Assembly (NCBI GenBank): GCA_021850555.1
Contig: JAJZLX010000642.1
Span: 1 to 7,029 of the forward strand
DNA from: Pseudomonadota bacterium
Lineage (GTDB): Bacteria > Pseudomonadota > Gammaproteobacteria > Steroidobacterales > Steroidobacteraceae
DNA: 7,029 bases
Direction of reading: 5' to 3'
A model generated the notes under the pieces. It saw only the letters and a program-made list of their open reading frames with translations, made no database searches and was not told where the DNA came from. The position numbers were made by a program, and so were the translations under genes. Positions within the stretch are counted from its first letter, which is position 1; every line of letters starts with the position of its first letter. Shown here piece by piece: positions 1-6,656 of this stretch.

Positions 1-1
1 G

Positions 2-841
2 CCTGAGATGTACGTCCCGCCGGTGTGCGTCTGTCCTGGAGTCTTCGGTATCCCATCGCCAGGGATCGGCGTGAGCTACTGGCAGCCGACATACATCGCG
101 GAGATCGAACGCAATGCCGGGTGCGCAGCCTCACTCGGCGGGGTGAGCCTGTTCTCGGGTTACTCGCTCGAGAATAGCGAACAGGCGTACATCGGCAGTG
201 ACCAAGGCGCGCTCGGGACCTCTGGGTCCACACGCATGCAGGTCCACTGGTATAAATACCCCCTGTTCTCGTTCTTCTCGGCGTTCAAGGATCTCGGATG
301 CCGCTCGAGCGGCGGATTCGCGCTCGCCTACGTCACCGAACTCGATCCTACCTGGCAGAACGATCTGTGGGCGGGGCTGTACAGTCCGGAGGCAGGATTG
401 TTCGGCAGTCTCGCGGCCAATTCCGCGTGCATCGCCGATGCTGTCGCGTCGAACGCGGCGTATCCGATCGATGCGCTGTTCTGGTGCGCAGGCTCCTGGG
501 GCAGCGTCTATCCGTTCAGCGGAAACTCGAACGAATCGATCACCCCGTTCCAGGTGGATAACCTGGAACTCGGCAAGTTCATTGCACGACTCGCCAGGGA
601 AGGACTCGCCTGGCAGACGATCGGGCCGTCGGCGATCTGCTCAGCGCACCCCAATCCTATCTGGATCAAGAGTCAGTACAGAGTCGACGAGGTTTATCCG
701 GTGGTCACCCGCGGCGCCCCGCTTGTGATCGGCGCACTGCCCTTCAAGCAGATCCCCGGGCTGATCACCAATACGCCGGTGAATACGAGCATGGTCGATC
801 TGATCTGGCAGGGCGTAGAGTGCTGCGTGAGGAGCTACTGA
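2..841 (+). CDS. traU: TraU, F-type conjugal transfer pilus assembly protein (5' end outside window)
   Basis: TraU is a periplasmic protein needed for pilus assembly and DNA transfer in F-type type IV secretion. The reading frame is open from base 2, ahead of the first in-frame ATG at 8, and no signal peptide is visible. TraU proteins are usually about 330 residues, so the true start lies upstream and roughly 50 residues are missing. Family landmarks occur in the expected order: a Cys-x-Cys pair near the visible N-terminus (VCVCPG), SYWQP, HWYKYPL (from nt 245), ELDPTWQND (from about nt 338), the LFWCAGSWG block (WCAGS at nt 482-496), KSQYR, and a C-terminal Cys pair (ECCVRSY). The frequent cysteines fit a disulfide-bonded periplasmic protein. 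The stop TGA at 839-841 shares its last base with the trbC ATG, which implies translational coupling. Family assignment is secure; the exact start cannot be seen. Confidence 0.93.
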   Translation, partial: PEMYVPPVCVCPGVFGIPSPGIGVSYWQPTYIAEIERNAGCAASLGGVSLFSGYSLENSEQAYIGSDQGALGTSGSTRMQVHWYKYPLFSFFSAFKDLGCRSSGGFALAYVTELDPTWQNDLWAGLYSPEAGLFGSLAANSACIADAVASNAAYPIDALFWCAGSWGSVYPFSGNSNESITPFQVDNLELGKFIARLAREGLAWQTIGPSAICSAHPNPIWIKSQYRVDEVYPVVTRGAPLVIGALPFKQIPGLITNTPVNTSMVDLIWQGVECCVRSY

Positions 842-1683
842 TGCGCTGGAAGAATCTCATCCCAGTCCTGTTCCTCGCCGTGCCGGCATTCGCATCCGCG
901 CATCCGCTGCGGATGCCGTTCCTGCCTGCCACGCCGCTCTCGGCGAAGGAGGAGGCGCAGCTCGCATCGATCGTTGGCCAGATGCAGCACGCCGCGGCTC
1001 ACGCAGCTTCCTCCCCGGAGATCCAGTCGGACGTGCAACGGGTAAGCCACGCGGCAGAAACCATCGCCAATCCGGAGATGGATCGGCAGCGCGACCGGCT
1101 CCTGCGCTTCCTTGGCATAAACCCGCAGGGCACCACACAGCTCTACATCTTCGTGTCCTGGTCGATGCCGCTGCAGATGCTGCGCGCGTACGAAGTCGAA
1201 GCCATGTGGACAGGCGCTCCGCTCGTGTTCAGAGGCATTCCGAAGGGCACGACGCTGCGCACATTCATCATGAAGGATCTGCGCGAGCTCGTCTGGGGAA
1301 AGGGCGCCGCCGCGGACATCTCGATCGATCCGCGGCTTTTCGATCTGTACTCGGTCACGAGCGTGCCGACGATCGTGCTCTCTAGGCGCGTTGAGCGGAT
1401 CTCCTGCGCGATCGCCACGGCGTTCAAGGCCGGCAATCTCGGCACGCTCTCGTACGATCGCTGCGCGAGGATGAACCCGCGCTCATTCATCAAGGTAGAG
1501 GGCGCAATCACCACCGCCTATGCGTTGCGAGAATTCGCCCGCAATGGGTGGACGCAGGCGAGGGTGTATCTCAATGCTCTGCGCAAGGGCTACACGCAGG
1601 GGATACCGGACAACCCGCAGCAGTCCGGGTTCACAGGCAAGTGGGACACGGTGCCCTTCCCGAAACCCCCGCCCCGCAGCTGA
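841..1683 (+). CDS. trbC: TrbC, F-type conjugative pilus assembly protein
   Basis: TrbC is a periplasmic protein that acts with TraW and TraU in F-type pilus assembly. The start is ATG 841: GAGGAG at 829-834 lies 6 bases upstream, and the ATG overlaps the traU stop. The in-frame GTG at 820 would add residues inside traU without a better ribosome site. From ATG 841 the protein has 280 residues. It begins with a signal peptide (residues 1-20, basic MRWK then a hydrophobic stretch, likely cut after AFASA). A helical Ala/Gln-rich segment follows (about 30-85). The TrbC F-type domain starts at LYIFVSWSMP (101-110) and includes LVFRGIP, SIDPRLFDLYSV (161-172) and VPT (175-177). The domain looks like a thioredoxin fold with the cis-Pro loop kept and the CxxC replaced by WSMP, so it is probably structural and not an oxidoreductase (inference). 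F TrbC is about 212 residues; the extra length here is N-terminal and in a Pro/Lys-rich tail. Confidence 0.9.
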   Translation: MRWKNLIPVLFLAVPAFASAHPLRMPFLPATPLSAKEEAQLASIVGQMQHAAAHAASSPEIQSDVQRVSHAAETIANPEMDRQRDRLLRFLGINPQGTTQLYIFVSWSMPLQMLRAYEVEAMWTGAPLVFRGIPKGTTLRTFIMKDLRELVWGKGAAADISIDPRLFDLYSVTSVPTIVLSRRVERISCAIATAFKAGNLGTLSYDRCARMNPRSFIKVEGAITTAYALREFARNGWTQARVYLNALRKGYTQGIPDNPQQSGFTGKWDTVPFPKPPPRS

Positions 1684-1762
1684 TCGGCGGCCTGTCCAAT
1701 CTGCTACTCACGTTCTCGCCAGGATCCGGAGATTTTTTCCAGCGTCATTCGCTAGAGAAGGC

Positions 1763-1856
1763 ATACCCCGAAAAGTGCGGGGAGGAGAGGTACTGCGGTG
1801 AGCACGTTCGGTCAGATCTCGGTGCGCTATACCCCGAAAAGTGCGGGGACGAAAGG
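1763..1856 (+). repeat. Two direct copies of a 28-base hairpin-containing repeat
   Basis: Copies lie at 1763-1790 and 1829-1856 and match at 26 of 28 positions; the first 21 bases are identical. Each contains the interrupted palindrome CCCCGAAAAGTGCGGGG (1766-1782 and 1832-1848), with 5-base arms CCCCG/CGGGG around AAAAGTG. Each is followed by a purine-rich, ribosome-site-like stretch. The copies start 66 bases apart. They fill the gap between trbC and traN, so they could be operator sites for a regulator or RNA hairpins controlling traN. The sequence does not show which. The repeat itself is directly visible; the function is inferred. Confidence 0.8.
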
Positions 1857-1908
1857 AGAGGGAAGGGGATGGAAGGAAAGGAGATGGAAGGAAAGGAGAG
1901 AAGAGTGA
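1798..1908 (+). CDS. Possible 36-residue basic leader peptide upstream of traN
   Basis: A short frame starts at GTG 1798, preceded by a GGAGGAGAGG stretch (1781-1790) 7-10 bases upstream, and ends at TGA 1906-1908. The product is very basic and includes two near-identical WKERR units encoded by the purine tract. Its stop overlaps a possible traN GTG start at 1905 as GTGA, the geometry expected for translational coupling. It resembles no family I know. The peptide may be a chance product of the biased purine sequence. It is listed because the ribosome site and the stop/start overlap are both well placed. Confidence 0.2.
   Translation: MSTFGQISVRYTPKSAGTKGEGRGWKERRWKERREE
1851..1904 (+). promoter_or_regulatory. 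Polypurine traN leader with tandem start/ribosome-site units
   Basis: All bases from 1851 to 1904 are purines except two T residues at 1870 and 1885, both in ATG codons. A 15-base unit, ATGGAAGGAAAGGAG, is duplicated exactly (1869-1883 and 1884-1898). AAGGAG occurs three times (1853-1858, 1878-1883, 1893-1898). The first is 10 bases before ATG 1869, the second abuts ATG 1884, and the third is 6 bases before GTG 1905. All three starts are in the traN frame, so the region controls where and how strongly traN translation begins. Confidence 0.65.
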
Positions 1909-4379
1909 TCGCCATTTTTATCCTCAGCCTCCTGCTGCTGGCGGGGACGGCTGCCTTCGCGCAGTCAGCACCCGCCGGCGGCACCTCTCTTGGGTCACTC
2001 GCCGCGCAGGAGCTGTCCGCTCAATCGAGCGCATCGGTGCGCGGGACATTCGGGCTATCCGGGTACAAGTCGCTCGCCACACCGGGGGCGAGCGGGGCCG
2101 CGGGCGCCGCATCGACGCTGAGCGGACAACTCGAGGTGAGCTGTGCGCTGCAGAAGGGTACAGCCGAGAGCGTCGCGGGCGTCGAAATACTCTTCGAGGG
2201 CTGTCACGTCGAATCCGGTGTGGTGCGTTCTGTCTCCCTCCAGGTCTGCGAGTCGAATCTCACCGGAGGGATGTGTTCGAGCTCAGGCTATGGCCCGACC
2301 ACAGAGTACCCCGTCGGCAAGTACACCGCGCTCGATAACGGCTACCTCGGTATCGGCTGCGCAAACTCGACGCAGACCTGCCTGATCACTGTGAGCTCTC
2401 AGTACTCGATCGTGGGCACGGGCGCGCAGATCACCGCGCAGGCGAACAATGCGGCCGCAGGCCAGACGACCCGGCAGATGCTCGAATCGACCGTGCAGCA
2501 GGTACAGCCCTCGGCCGAGACCGAGGCGCAGAGCCAGGCCGATCAGCAAGCCGCGGCCGGCGCAGAGAACCAGGCGTACGCCGATACCGCAGGGAGCATC
2601 CAGGCATCGACTCCCCAGGTGAGCACTCCGAGCGGCCAGGCGAGTTTCCAGAATGCGCTCGTCGCCGCCGGCACCGCCACCGCGATATCCAAGAGCACGA
2701 GTGCAACGGGGCCTGCGCCGATCCAGGTGTTCGAAGGTCAGGACATGAGGTGCACCACCCCGGTGGGGCTGTTCGGCAATACGTTCTCGGCGAATTGCTG
2801 CGAACTGGACCTCACGCAGAGCGCGGATGGGCTCATGGGTCGATGTGATCAGGGAGAGATCAAGCTTGCAGCCGAGCGGCGTGCGCTGCGTACGGTGTAT
2901 ATCGGGTCCTACTGCTCGAAGGAGCGGCATCTGCTGTTCTTCTCTCAGTGCATCCAGAAGACCGAGACTTACTGCGCATTCGGCGGCATCCTCTCGAAGC
3001 TGATCCAGGAGCAAGGCAGGGAGCAGCTCGCAGCCGATGCCCGCTCGGCGAACGGCAGTGCACAGAGTCGAGCGGTGAACTTCCCGCTGTATCAGGACGC
3101 GGGCGGGTGGACGCAGCCCTTCACGCTGAATGGGGACGCGATCTCGATCTACGAGGCCCCACAATCCTGCACCACATCGCAGGGTGCCGACGGCGCGAAT
3201 TGCCCGCTCTCCGAGCAGCTGTGGTTCGCGGTCTGTTCCAAAAGCGGCGGCTGTGGCGCACTGCCACCGAATCCGCAAGACGGCAGCACCACCTGGCAGG
3301 TTGCCGAGATCGATACGCTCTCGGCCACGGAACAGGCGCTCTCCGAGCATGTGCTCGCATCCGGGTCATGCGACAGCTCGAGCAGCGAGTGTGAGTATGT
3401 ATTTACGGCCTGGCCGGCCGCGAGCGGCGGCGAGGTAGTGCTCACGAAGCCGCTGCAGTTTCTCGCGACCAGCCCTGCTACCGAGTCGAGCGAGGTCGTC
3501 ATCGGGAACGATGTCGTCAAGGTGACCGATCCGGCGCTCACCCTGGGGGCGGCCTGGCCGGCGAGCATCCCCGCGCAGGTCTCAACCGACGGGGGGTTGT
3601 CGTGGCGGTCCTTCCAGCTGCCGCTCTCGATCTCCACTCCGATGTCGATCACGGCAAGCGGTTCGTCATCCTTCTATGGATTCAGCGCCGGCAGTCTCCG
3701 CCGGTATTGGAACCGTGCTCAGCAGGGACTGACGATCATTGGCAGCTGCGACCCATCGAGCGCGGTGTGCGAGTACTCACTCACCGGTGAAACGGTTGCG
3801 ACCCCAATGCCGTGGGGTACGCCGAAGGATCCAAATTGCAATGGCTTTTCGGTCTCACAGCTCTCGATGCTCGACTTCTCGAAGATGAACCTCTCGCAGT
3901 GGGTCGATCACGTCAGTGGCGGGACATTCCCGACGCAATCGCAGGTCCTCACCCAGGCGATCTCGAGTGCGCAGTCCGGTGGGGCAGGCGCCGCGGCGGA
4001 CACCAATCCGGTTCCGAGTGAGGTCGCAGTCGTCAAGCCGACGGAAGACATGGGCCCATTTACGGCGGTCGTATCCATCTCCCCCTGGTGGCAGGGCGAT
4101 CTCTCCGGCCCGGATCCGATCTACGGGGTGAGGATAAACTGGGGGGACTGTTCACCGGACAGCGAAGCTTCACACTTGGTGTCAGGCGGGTTTCGCGCCT
4201 ATCACACCTACCGCTCGCCGGCCTCCCCGGGTATGTGCGGTGAACACGGACCGGCCGGTCCGGAGGATCCACGCAACCTCACCGAGGTGATCACCCTGTG
4301 GGTGAACGCTAAGGACGGCGTGCACGTGATGCACCTCCAGGTGCTAAACGACTACTACAGCTATTCCGCGGGAGATTGA
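1869..4379 (+). CDS. traN: TraN, F-type mating-pair stabilisation outer-membrane protein, with extended C-terminus
   Basis: TraN sits in the donor outer membrane and stabilises mating pairs by contacting the recipient surface. From ATG 1869 (AAGGAG 10 bases upstream) the protein is 836 residues; ATG 1884 and GTG 1905 are in-frame alternatives. I prefer an ATG because GTG 1905 would leave the signal peptide without its basic KERR segment. Signal peptide: residues 1-31, cut after AAFA. A Gln/Ala-rich, probably helical stretch spans about 190-260. The diagnostic TraN block is about 300-400: a CC pair (310-311), SYCSKE, QTYCAF-like KTETYCAF, and LIQEQGREQL (378-387). The family usually has YCCF where this has YCAF. 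GSCD-x-SS-x2-CEY occurs twice (499-510 and 625-636). The tail from about 719 contains INWGDCS (756-762) and a later HTY, resembling a PKD domain. The mature protein has 24 cysteines, an even number that fits disulfide bonding. F TraN is 602 residues, so this one is long. Confidence 0.87.
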   Translation: MEGKEMEGKERRVIAIFILSLLLLAGTAAFAQSAPAGGTSLGSLAAQELSAQSSASVRGTFGLSGYKSLATPGASGAAGAASTLSGQLEVSCALQKGTAESVAGVEILFEGCHVESGVVRSVSLQVCESNLTGGMCSSSGYGPTTEYPVGKYTALDNGYLGIGCANSTQTCLITVSSQYSIVGTGAQITAQANNAAAGQTTRQMLESTVQQVQPSAETEAQSQADQQAAAGAENQAYADTAGSIQASTPQVSTPSGQASFQNALVAAGTATAISKSTSATGPAPIQVFEGQDMRCTTPVGLFGNTFSANCCELDLTQSADGLMGRCDQGEIKLAAERRALRTVYIGSYCSKERHLLFFSQCIQKTETYCAFGGILSKLIQEQGREQLAADARSANGSAQSRAVNFPLYQDAGGWTQPFTLNGDAISIYEAPQSCTTSQGADGANCPLSEQLWFAVCSKSGGCGALPPNPQDGSTTWQVAEIDTLSATEQALSEHVLASGSCDSSSSECEYVFTAWPAASGGEVVLTKPLQFLATSPATESSEVVIGNDVVKVTDPALTLGAAWPASIPAQVSTDGGLSWRSFQLPLSISTPMSITASGSSSFYGFSAGSLRRYWNRAQQGLTIIGSCDPSSAVCEYSLTGETVATPMPWGTPKDPNCNGFSVSQLSMLDFSKMNLSQWVDHVSGGTFPTQSQVLTQAISSAQSGGAGAAADTNPVPSEVAVVKPTEDMGPFTAVVSISPWWQGDLSGPDPIYGVRINWGDCSPDSEASHLVSGGFRAYHTYRSPASPGMCGEHGPAGPEDPRNLTEVITLWVNAKDGVHVMHLQVLNDYYSYSAGD

Positions 4380-4381
4380 CG

Positions 4382-6088
4382 GTGGCACTGATCGGCAAAA
4401 AGGACGCATGGGCACTCGCTTCCATTGGCGCCGGGGTGATGGCGACGAACCCGATCTTCGCCGGCGACCCACACGCGCTTGCCGCGATCGGACTCCCGGC
4501 AGCCGGCGCATCCTGGTTCGCCTGGAAGCGCGCGAGCGCCTGGCTCGATCGCACCGACACGAAAAGCCGAGAGGGATTCGTGCTGCCCTCCGATCAGCGC
4601 ACGCAGGAGCACATGCTCGAGAGCGCTGGATTGAGATTTGGCTACACCCTCGATCACAACCACCCGGTCGACATCGATGACAACCTGCTGATGCGTCACA
4701 CCGCGATCGTCGGGCAGTCCGGCGTCGGCAAGACGACGCTCGGGGAATTTCTGCTCTGGCAGCAGGCCGCGCGCGGCGGCGGGTTCATCTTCATCGACGC
4801 GAAGCTCGACTCCAAGACCCGCAACCGCATGGGGCACATGATGGACGTGCTCGGCCGGTCCGATGACTTCTACGTGCTGAACGTGGATGACCCGGCGAAC
4901 AGCAACACCTACGCACCGATCCTCTCCGGCGATGCCGACGAGTTCGCGGATCGGTTGCTGAATCTGCTGCCGCTCGCGGAGAACAATCCCGGCGCGGACT
5001 ACTATCGCCAATCCTCCGGTCTTGCGCTCACGGTGATCGGCGGGGCGCTCAAGGCCGCCAAGCTCCGCTATCACATGGGGGATATCGGCATCCTGCTGCA
5101 ATCGGCCCGCGCGCTCTCCGAGCTCGAGCGCCTCTCCCCCTCCGGCAGCTCCGAGCGGCGCAACCTGCAGGTCTTTCTCGATCAGTTCAGGAAACGCACG
5201 CCGAAGGAAGGGGTGCAGATCGACGTCAACCGCATGAAGGAGGTGCTCGGCGGGACCGGCATGCGCATCGCGAAGTTCGCGCAAGGTAAATTCGGCCAGG
5301 TGTTCAACACCTATGCGCCTGAGATCGACCTCACCGACATCGTGATGAACAACAAGTGCCTCTACGTAATGCTGCCCACGATGGGCAAGGCAACCTCCGC
5401 GTTCCAGCTCGGCAAGCTCATCCTCTCCGACCTGCGTACCGCGGTGTACAACGTGCAGGGTTCCCCGGAGTCCAAGCGCCCGGACCCGCCCTTTCTCGTG
5501 CTCGCCGATGAGATGGGCTCCTACGTGATGAGCGCGATCTCGACGCTCTTCGAGCAGGCCCGCAGCGCCAATATCATGCTGGTGCCGGCGTTTCAGACCT
5601 TCGCGCAGCTCTCGAACGTCAGTCGCGATTTCGCTTCCATGATCATCCAGAACACCTGGTCGAAGGTGTTCTTCAAGTACGCCGACGACGAAGCCGCGGA
5701 GAAGGCCGCCGACATCATCGGAATGTCGAAGAAATACGCGAGATCCCTCTCGGCGAGCGAGAACGAGGGCACATCCGCCTCGAGCTCGAAGGCCTCCCCG
5801 CTCGCGAACAAATCCTCCGGCGCCGGGCTCTCTGAATCGTACCGCGAAGTCGAGGAGTACCGCGTGTCCCCAGAGCAGCTCAAAGCGCTGCAGATGGGCG
5901 AGTGCATCGTCATGAACGGTCCCAGGGTCTATCACATCCGTAGCCCCATGATTAAGTGGCCGAGCAACCTGCCCGACTACCGCGTGCTGCGCCGGCACAC
6001 CGAGGTGCCGCCAGGGGAGAAGACGCTCAACTTCGAGGAACGCTACAAGCAGTTCCTGATGTCGGCCGAGGATGCGTTCGATGAATAA
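4382..6088 (+). CDS. traD: TraD-like type IV coupling protein (VirD4/TraD ATPase)
   Basis: This inner-membrane ATPase links the relaxase-DNA complex to the type IV secretion channel and powers transfer. The start is taken as GTG 4382, with GGGAG at 4370-4374 seven bases upstream and two bases after the traN stop; TTG 4376 is too close to that site. The product has 568 residues. Two short hydrophobic segments near the N-terminus (about 10-28 and 32-47) are the likely membrane anchor. Walker A is GQSGVGKT (111-118, K117), followed by FIFIDAKLDSKT. Walker B is FLVLADE (371-377, D376/E377). A downstream AFQTFAQL (403-410) is the conserved Gln motif of VirD4/TraD ATPases. After IIGMSKKYARS comes a Ser-rich linker (about nt 5750-5830) and then a conserved-looking end with EYRVSPEQLKALQMGE. 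It is shorter than F TraD (717 residues) and lacks F's long C-terminal tail. The VirD4 class is certain; the traD name is by context. Confidence 0.9.
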   Translation: MALIGKKDAWALASIGAGVMATNPIFAGDPHALAAIGLPAAGASWFAWKRASAWLDRTDTKSREGFVLPSDQRTQEHMLESAGLRFGYTLDHNHPVDIDDNLLMRHTAIVGQSGVGKTTLGEFLLWQQAARGGGFIFIDAKLDSKTRNRMGHMMDVLGRSDDFYVLNVDDPANSNTYAPILSGDADEFADRLLNLLPLAENNPGADYYRQSSGLALTVIGGALKAAKLRYHMGDIGILLQSARALSELERLSPSGSSERRNLQVFLDQFRKRTPKEGVQIDVNRMKEVLGGTGMRIAKFAQGKFGQVFNTYAPEIDLTDIVMNNKCLYVMLPTMGKATSAFQLGKLILSDLRTAVYNVQGSPESKRPDPPFLVLADEMGSYVMSAISTLFEQARSANIMLVPAFQTFAQLSNVSRDFASMIIQNTWSKVFFKYADDEAAEKAADIIGMSKKYARSLSASENEGTSASSSKASPLANKSSGAGLSESYREVEEYRVSPEQLKALQMGECIVMNGPRVYHIRSPMIKWPSNLPDYRVLRRHTEVPPGEKTLNFEERYKQFLMSAEDAFDE

Positions 6089-6401
6089 CACCTCGCCATT
6101 GCTCGGCAGCGCCCATCACTTTCTCGCGCACAGCGATCATCCGGTCCTGCTGATCCTCGCCGTCGTCGTGATCGCGCTGTTTGTGCTCTCGAAGATCCCC
6201 GGGCTCGAGCATCTGGTCAAGCCATTGGTCGGGGCCATATTCAAGATGGGCGAGGCAGTAGTGGCCTTGCTCTGGTCCTGGGCGGTCTATTCAGGTCGAG
6301 CGCTGTTCCAGGCTCATCTCACCTTTCTGAAGCATCTCATTTTACCTGCGAGCGCCATCGATCCGACGGACAGCATGCGCCGCGAAGCCGAAAAGCAATA
6401 G
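6081..6401 (+). CDS. Small membrane protein of unknown function in the tra operon
   Basis: The start is ATG 6081, nine bases after GAGG (6068-6071) and overlapping the traD stop by 8 bases; ATG 6072 in the same frame sits directly on that site and is less likely. The product is 106 residues. A clear hydrophobic span, VLLILAVVVIALFVL, lies at about residues 21-35. A second, more amphipathic hydrophobic segment follows (roughly 45-72, including VVALLWSWAVYSG). The C-terminus is charged. I do not recognise the family. The tight overlap with traD suggests coupled translation and a role at the inner membrane, for example as a partner of the coupling protein or an exclusion-type protein, but that is inference from position only. 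Confidence 0.8.
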   Translation: MNNTSPLLGSAHHFLAHSDHPVLLILAVVVIALFVLSKIPGLEHLVKPLVGAIFKMGEAVVALLWSWAVYSGRALFQAHLTFLKHLILPASAIDPTDSMRREAEKQ

Positions 6402-6411
6402 GAGATCCATC

Positions 6412-6618
6412 ATGGCAGACGATGCCGACATCGCCCAACACTTCGAGCAGCTCGAGCTCGCGCAAGCGCTCGCCTTCCGGCAGCACGAGAACCTTCCCCG
6501 CAGGGGCAGGTGCCACAACTGCGGCGAACCGCTCTCGCCTGATGCGCTTTTCTGCGACGCGGCCTGCGAGAAGGACTATCGGCAGCTCAGGCGAATGCGG
6601 GCACAGCGGGTGAGCTGA
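6412..6618 (+). CDS. Small TraR/DksA-like zinc-finger protein
   Basis: ATG 6412 is preceded by TAGGAG (6399-6404) at 7 bases, and the gene starts 10 bases after the preceding stop. The product is 68 residues. Its N-terminus, MADDADIAQ, places D3, D6 and A8 exactly where F TraR has them; in TraR and DksA the D-x-A motif acts in the RNA polymerase secondary channel. A helical segment (about 8-26) follows. Then come four cysteines, C34, C37, C48 and C52, as CX2C-X10-CX3C, and a basic tail (RQLRRMRAQR). TraR and DksA use CX2C-X17-CX2C, so the finger here is more compact and resembles small Zn-ribbon proteins ending in FCxxxC. The likely role is a transcription modulator carried by the element. 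A Zn-ribbon protein of other function remains possible. Confidence 0.8.
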   Translation: MADDADIAQHFEQLELAQALAFRQHENLPRRGRCHNCGEPLSPDALFCDAACEKDYRQLRRMRAQRVS

Positions 6619-6656
6619 GCCGCAAGTAGAGGATTTCGAGCTTGTTCTTGGCTCAG
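6615..6656 (+). repeat. Perfect 7-base inverted repeat over the end of the zinc-finger gene
   Basis: CTGAGCC (6615-6621) pairs with GGCTCAG (6650-6656), and an inner CAAG/CTTG pair (6623-6626 with 6641-6644) could extend it. The first arm includes the TGA stop at 6616-6618. No T-run follows, so it is not a typical intrinsic terminator. It could mark the operon end or stabilise the mRNA 3' end. Confidence 0.4.

Noticed and set aside
1714..1738. Possible intrinsic terminator: TCTC/GAGA stem followed by six T residues
   Set aside because: The stem is only 4 bases with an 11-base loop, too weak to call a terminator between trbC and traN.
1775..1801. 8-codon frame from the GTG in the first hairpin repeat, ending in GTGA at 1798-1801
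   Set aside because: No ribosome site precedes it and it is too short to support.
1548..1868. N-terminal extension of the traN frame back into trbC
   Set aside because: It overlaps trbC, has no ribosome site, and would bury the clear signal peptide at an internal position, which is wrong for an outer-membrane protein.
1841..2338. 165-codon + strand frame from GTG 1841
   Set aside because: It is Arg-rich and out of frame over the traN signal peptide and N-terminus, a typical shadow.
2283..3350. Antisense open frame of 355 codons inside traN
   Set aside because: It has the Arg/Leu-rich composition of a shadow frame with no domain; the TraN core block on the + strand is recognisable.
4361..6091. 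Antisense open frame of 576 codons opposite traD
   Set aside because: It mirrors the traD coding region almost exactly, has low-complexity Arg/His/Leu/Val-rich composition, and shows no motifs; it results from the GC-rich codon bias of traD, whose Walker motifs are clear.
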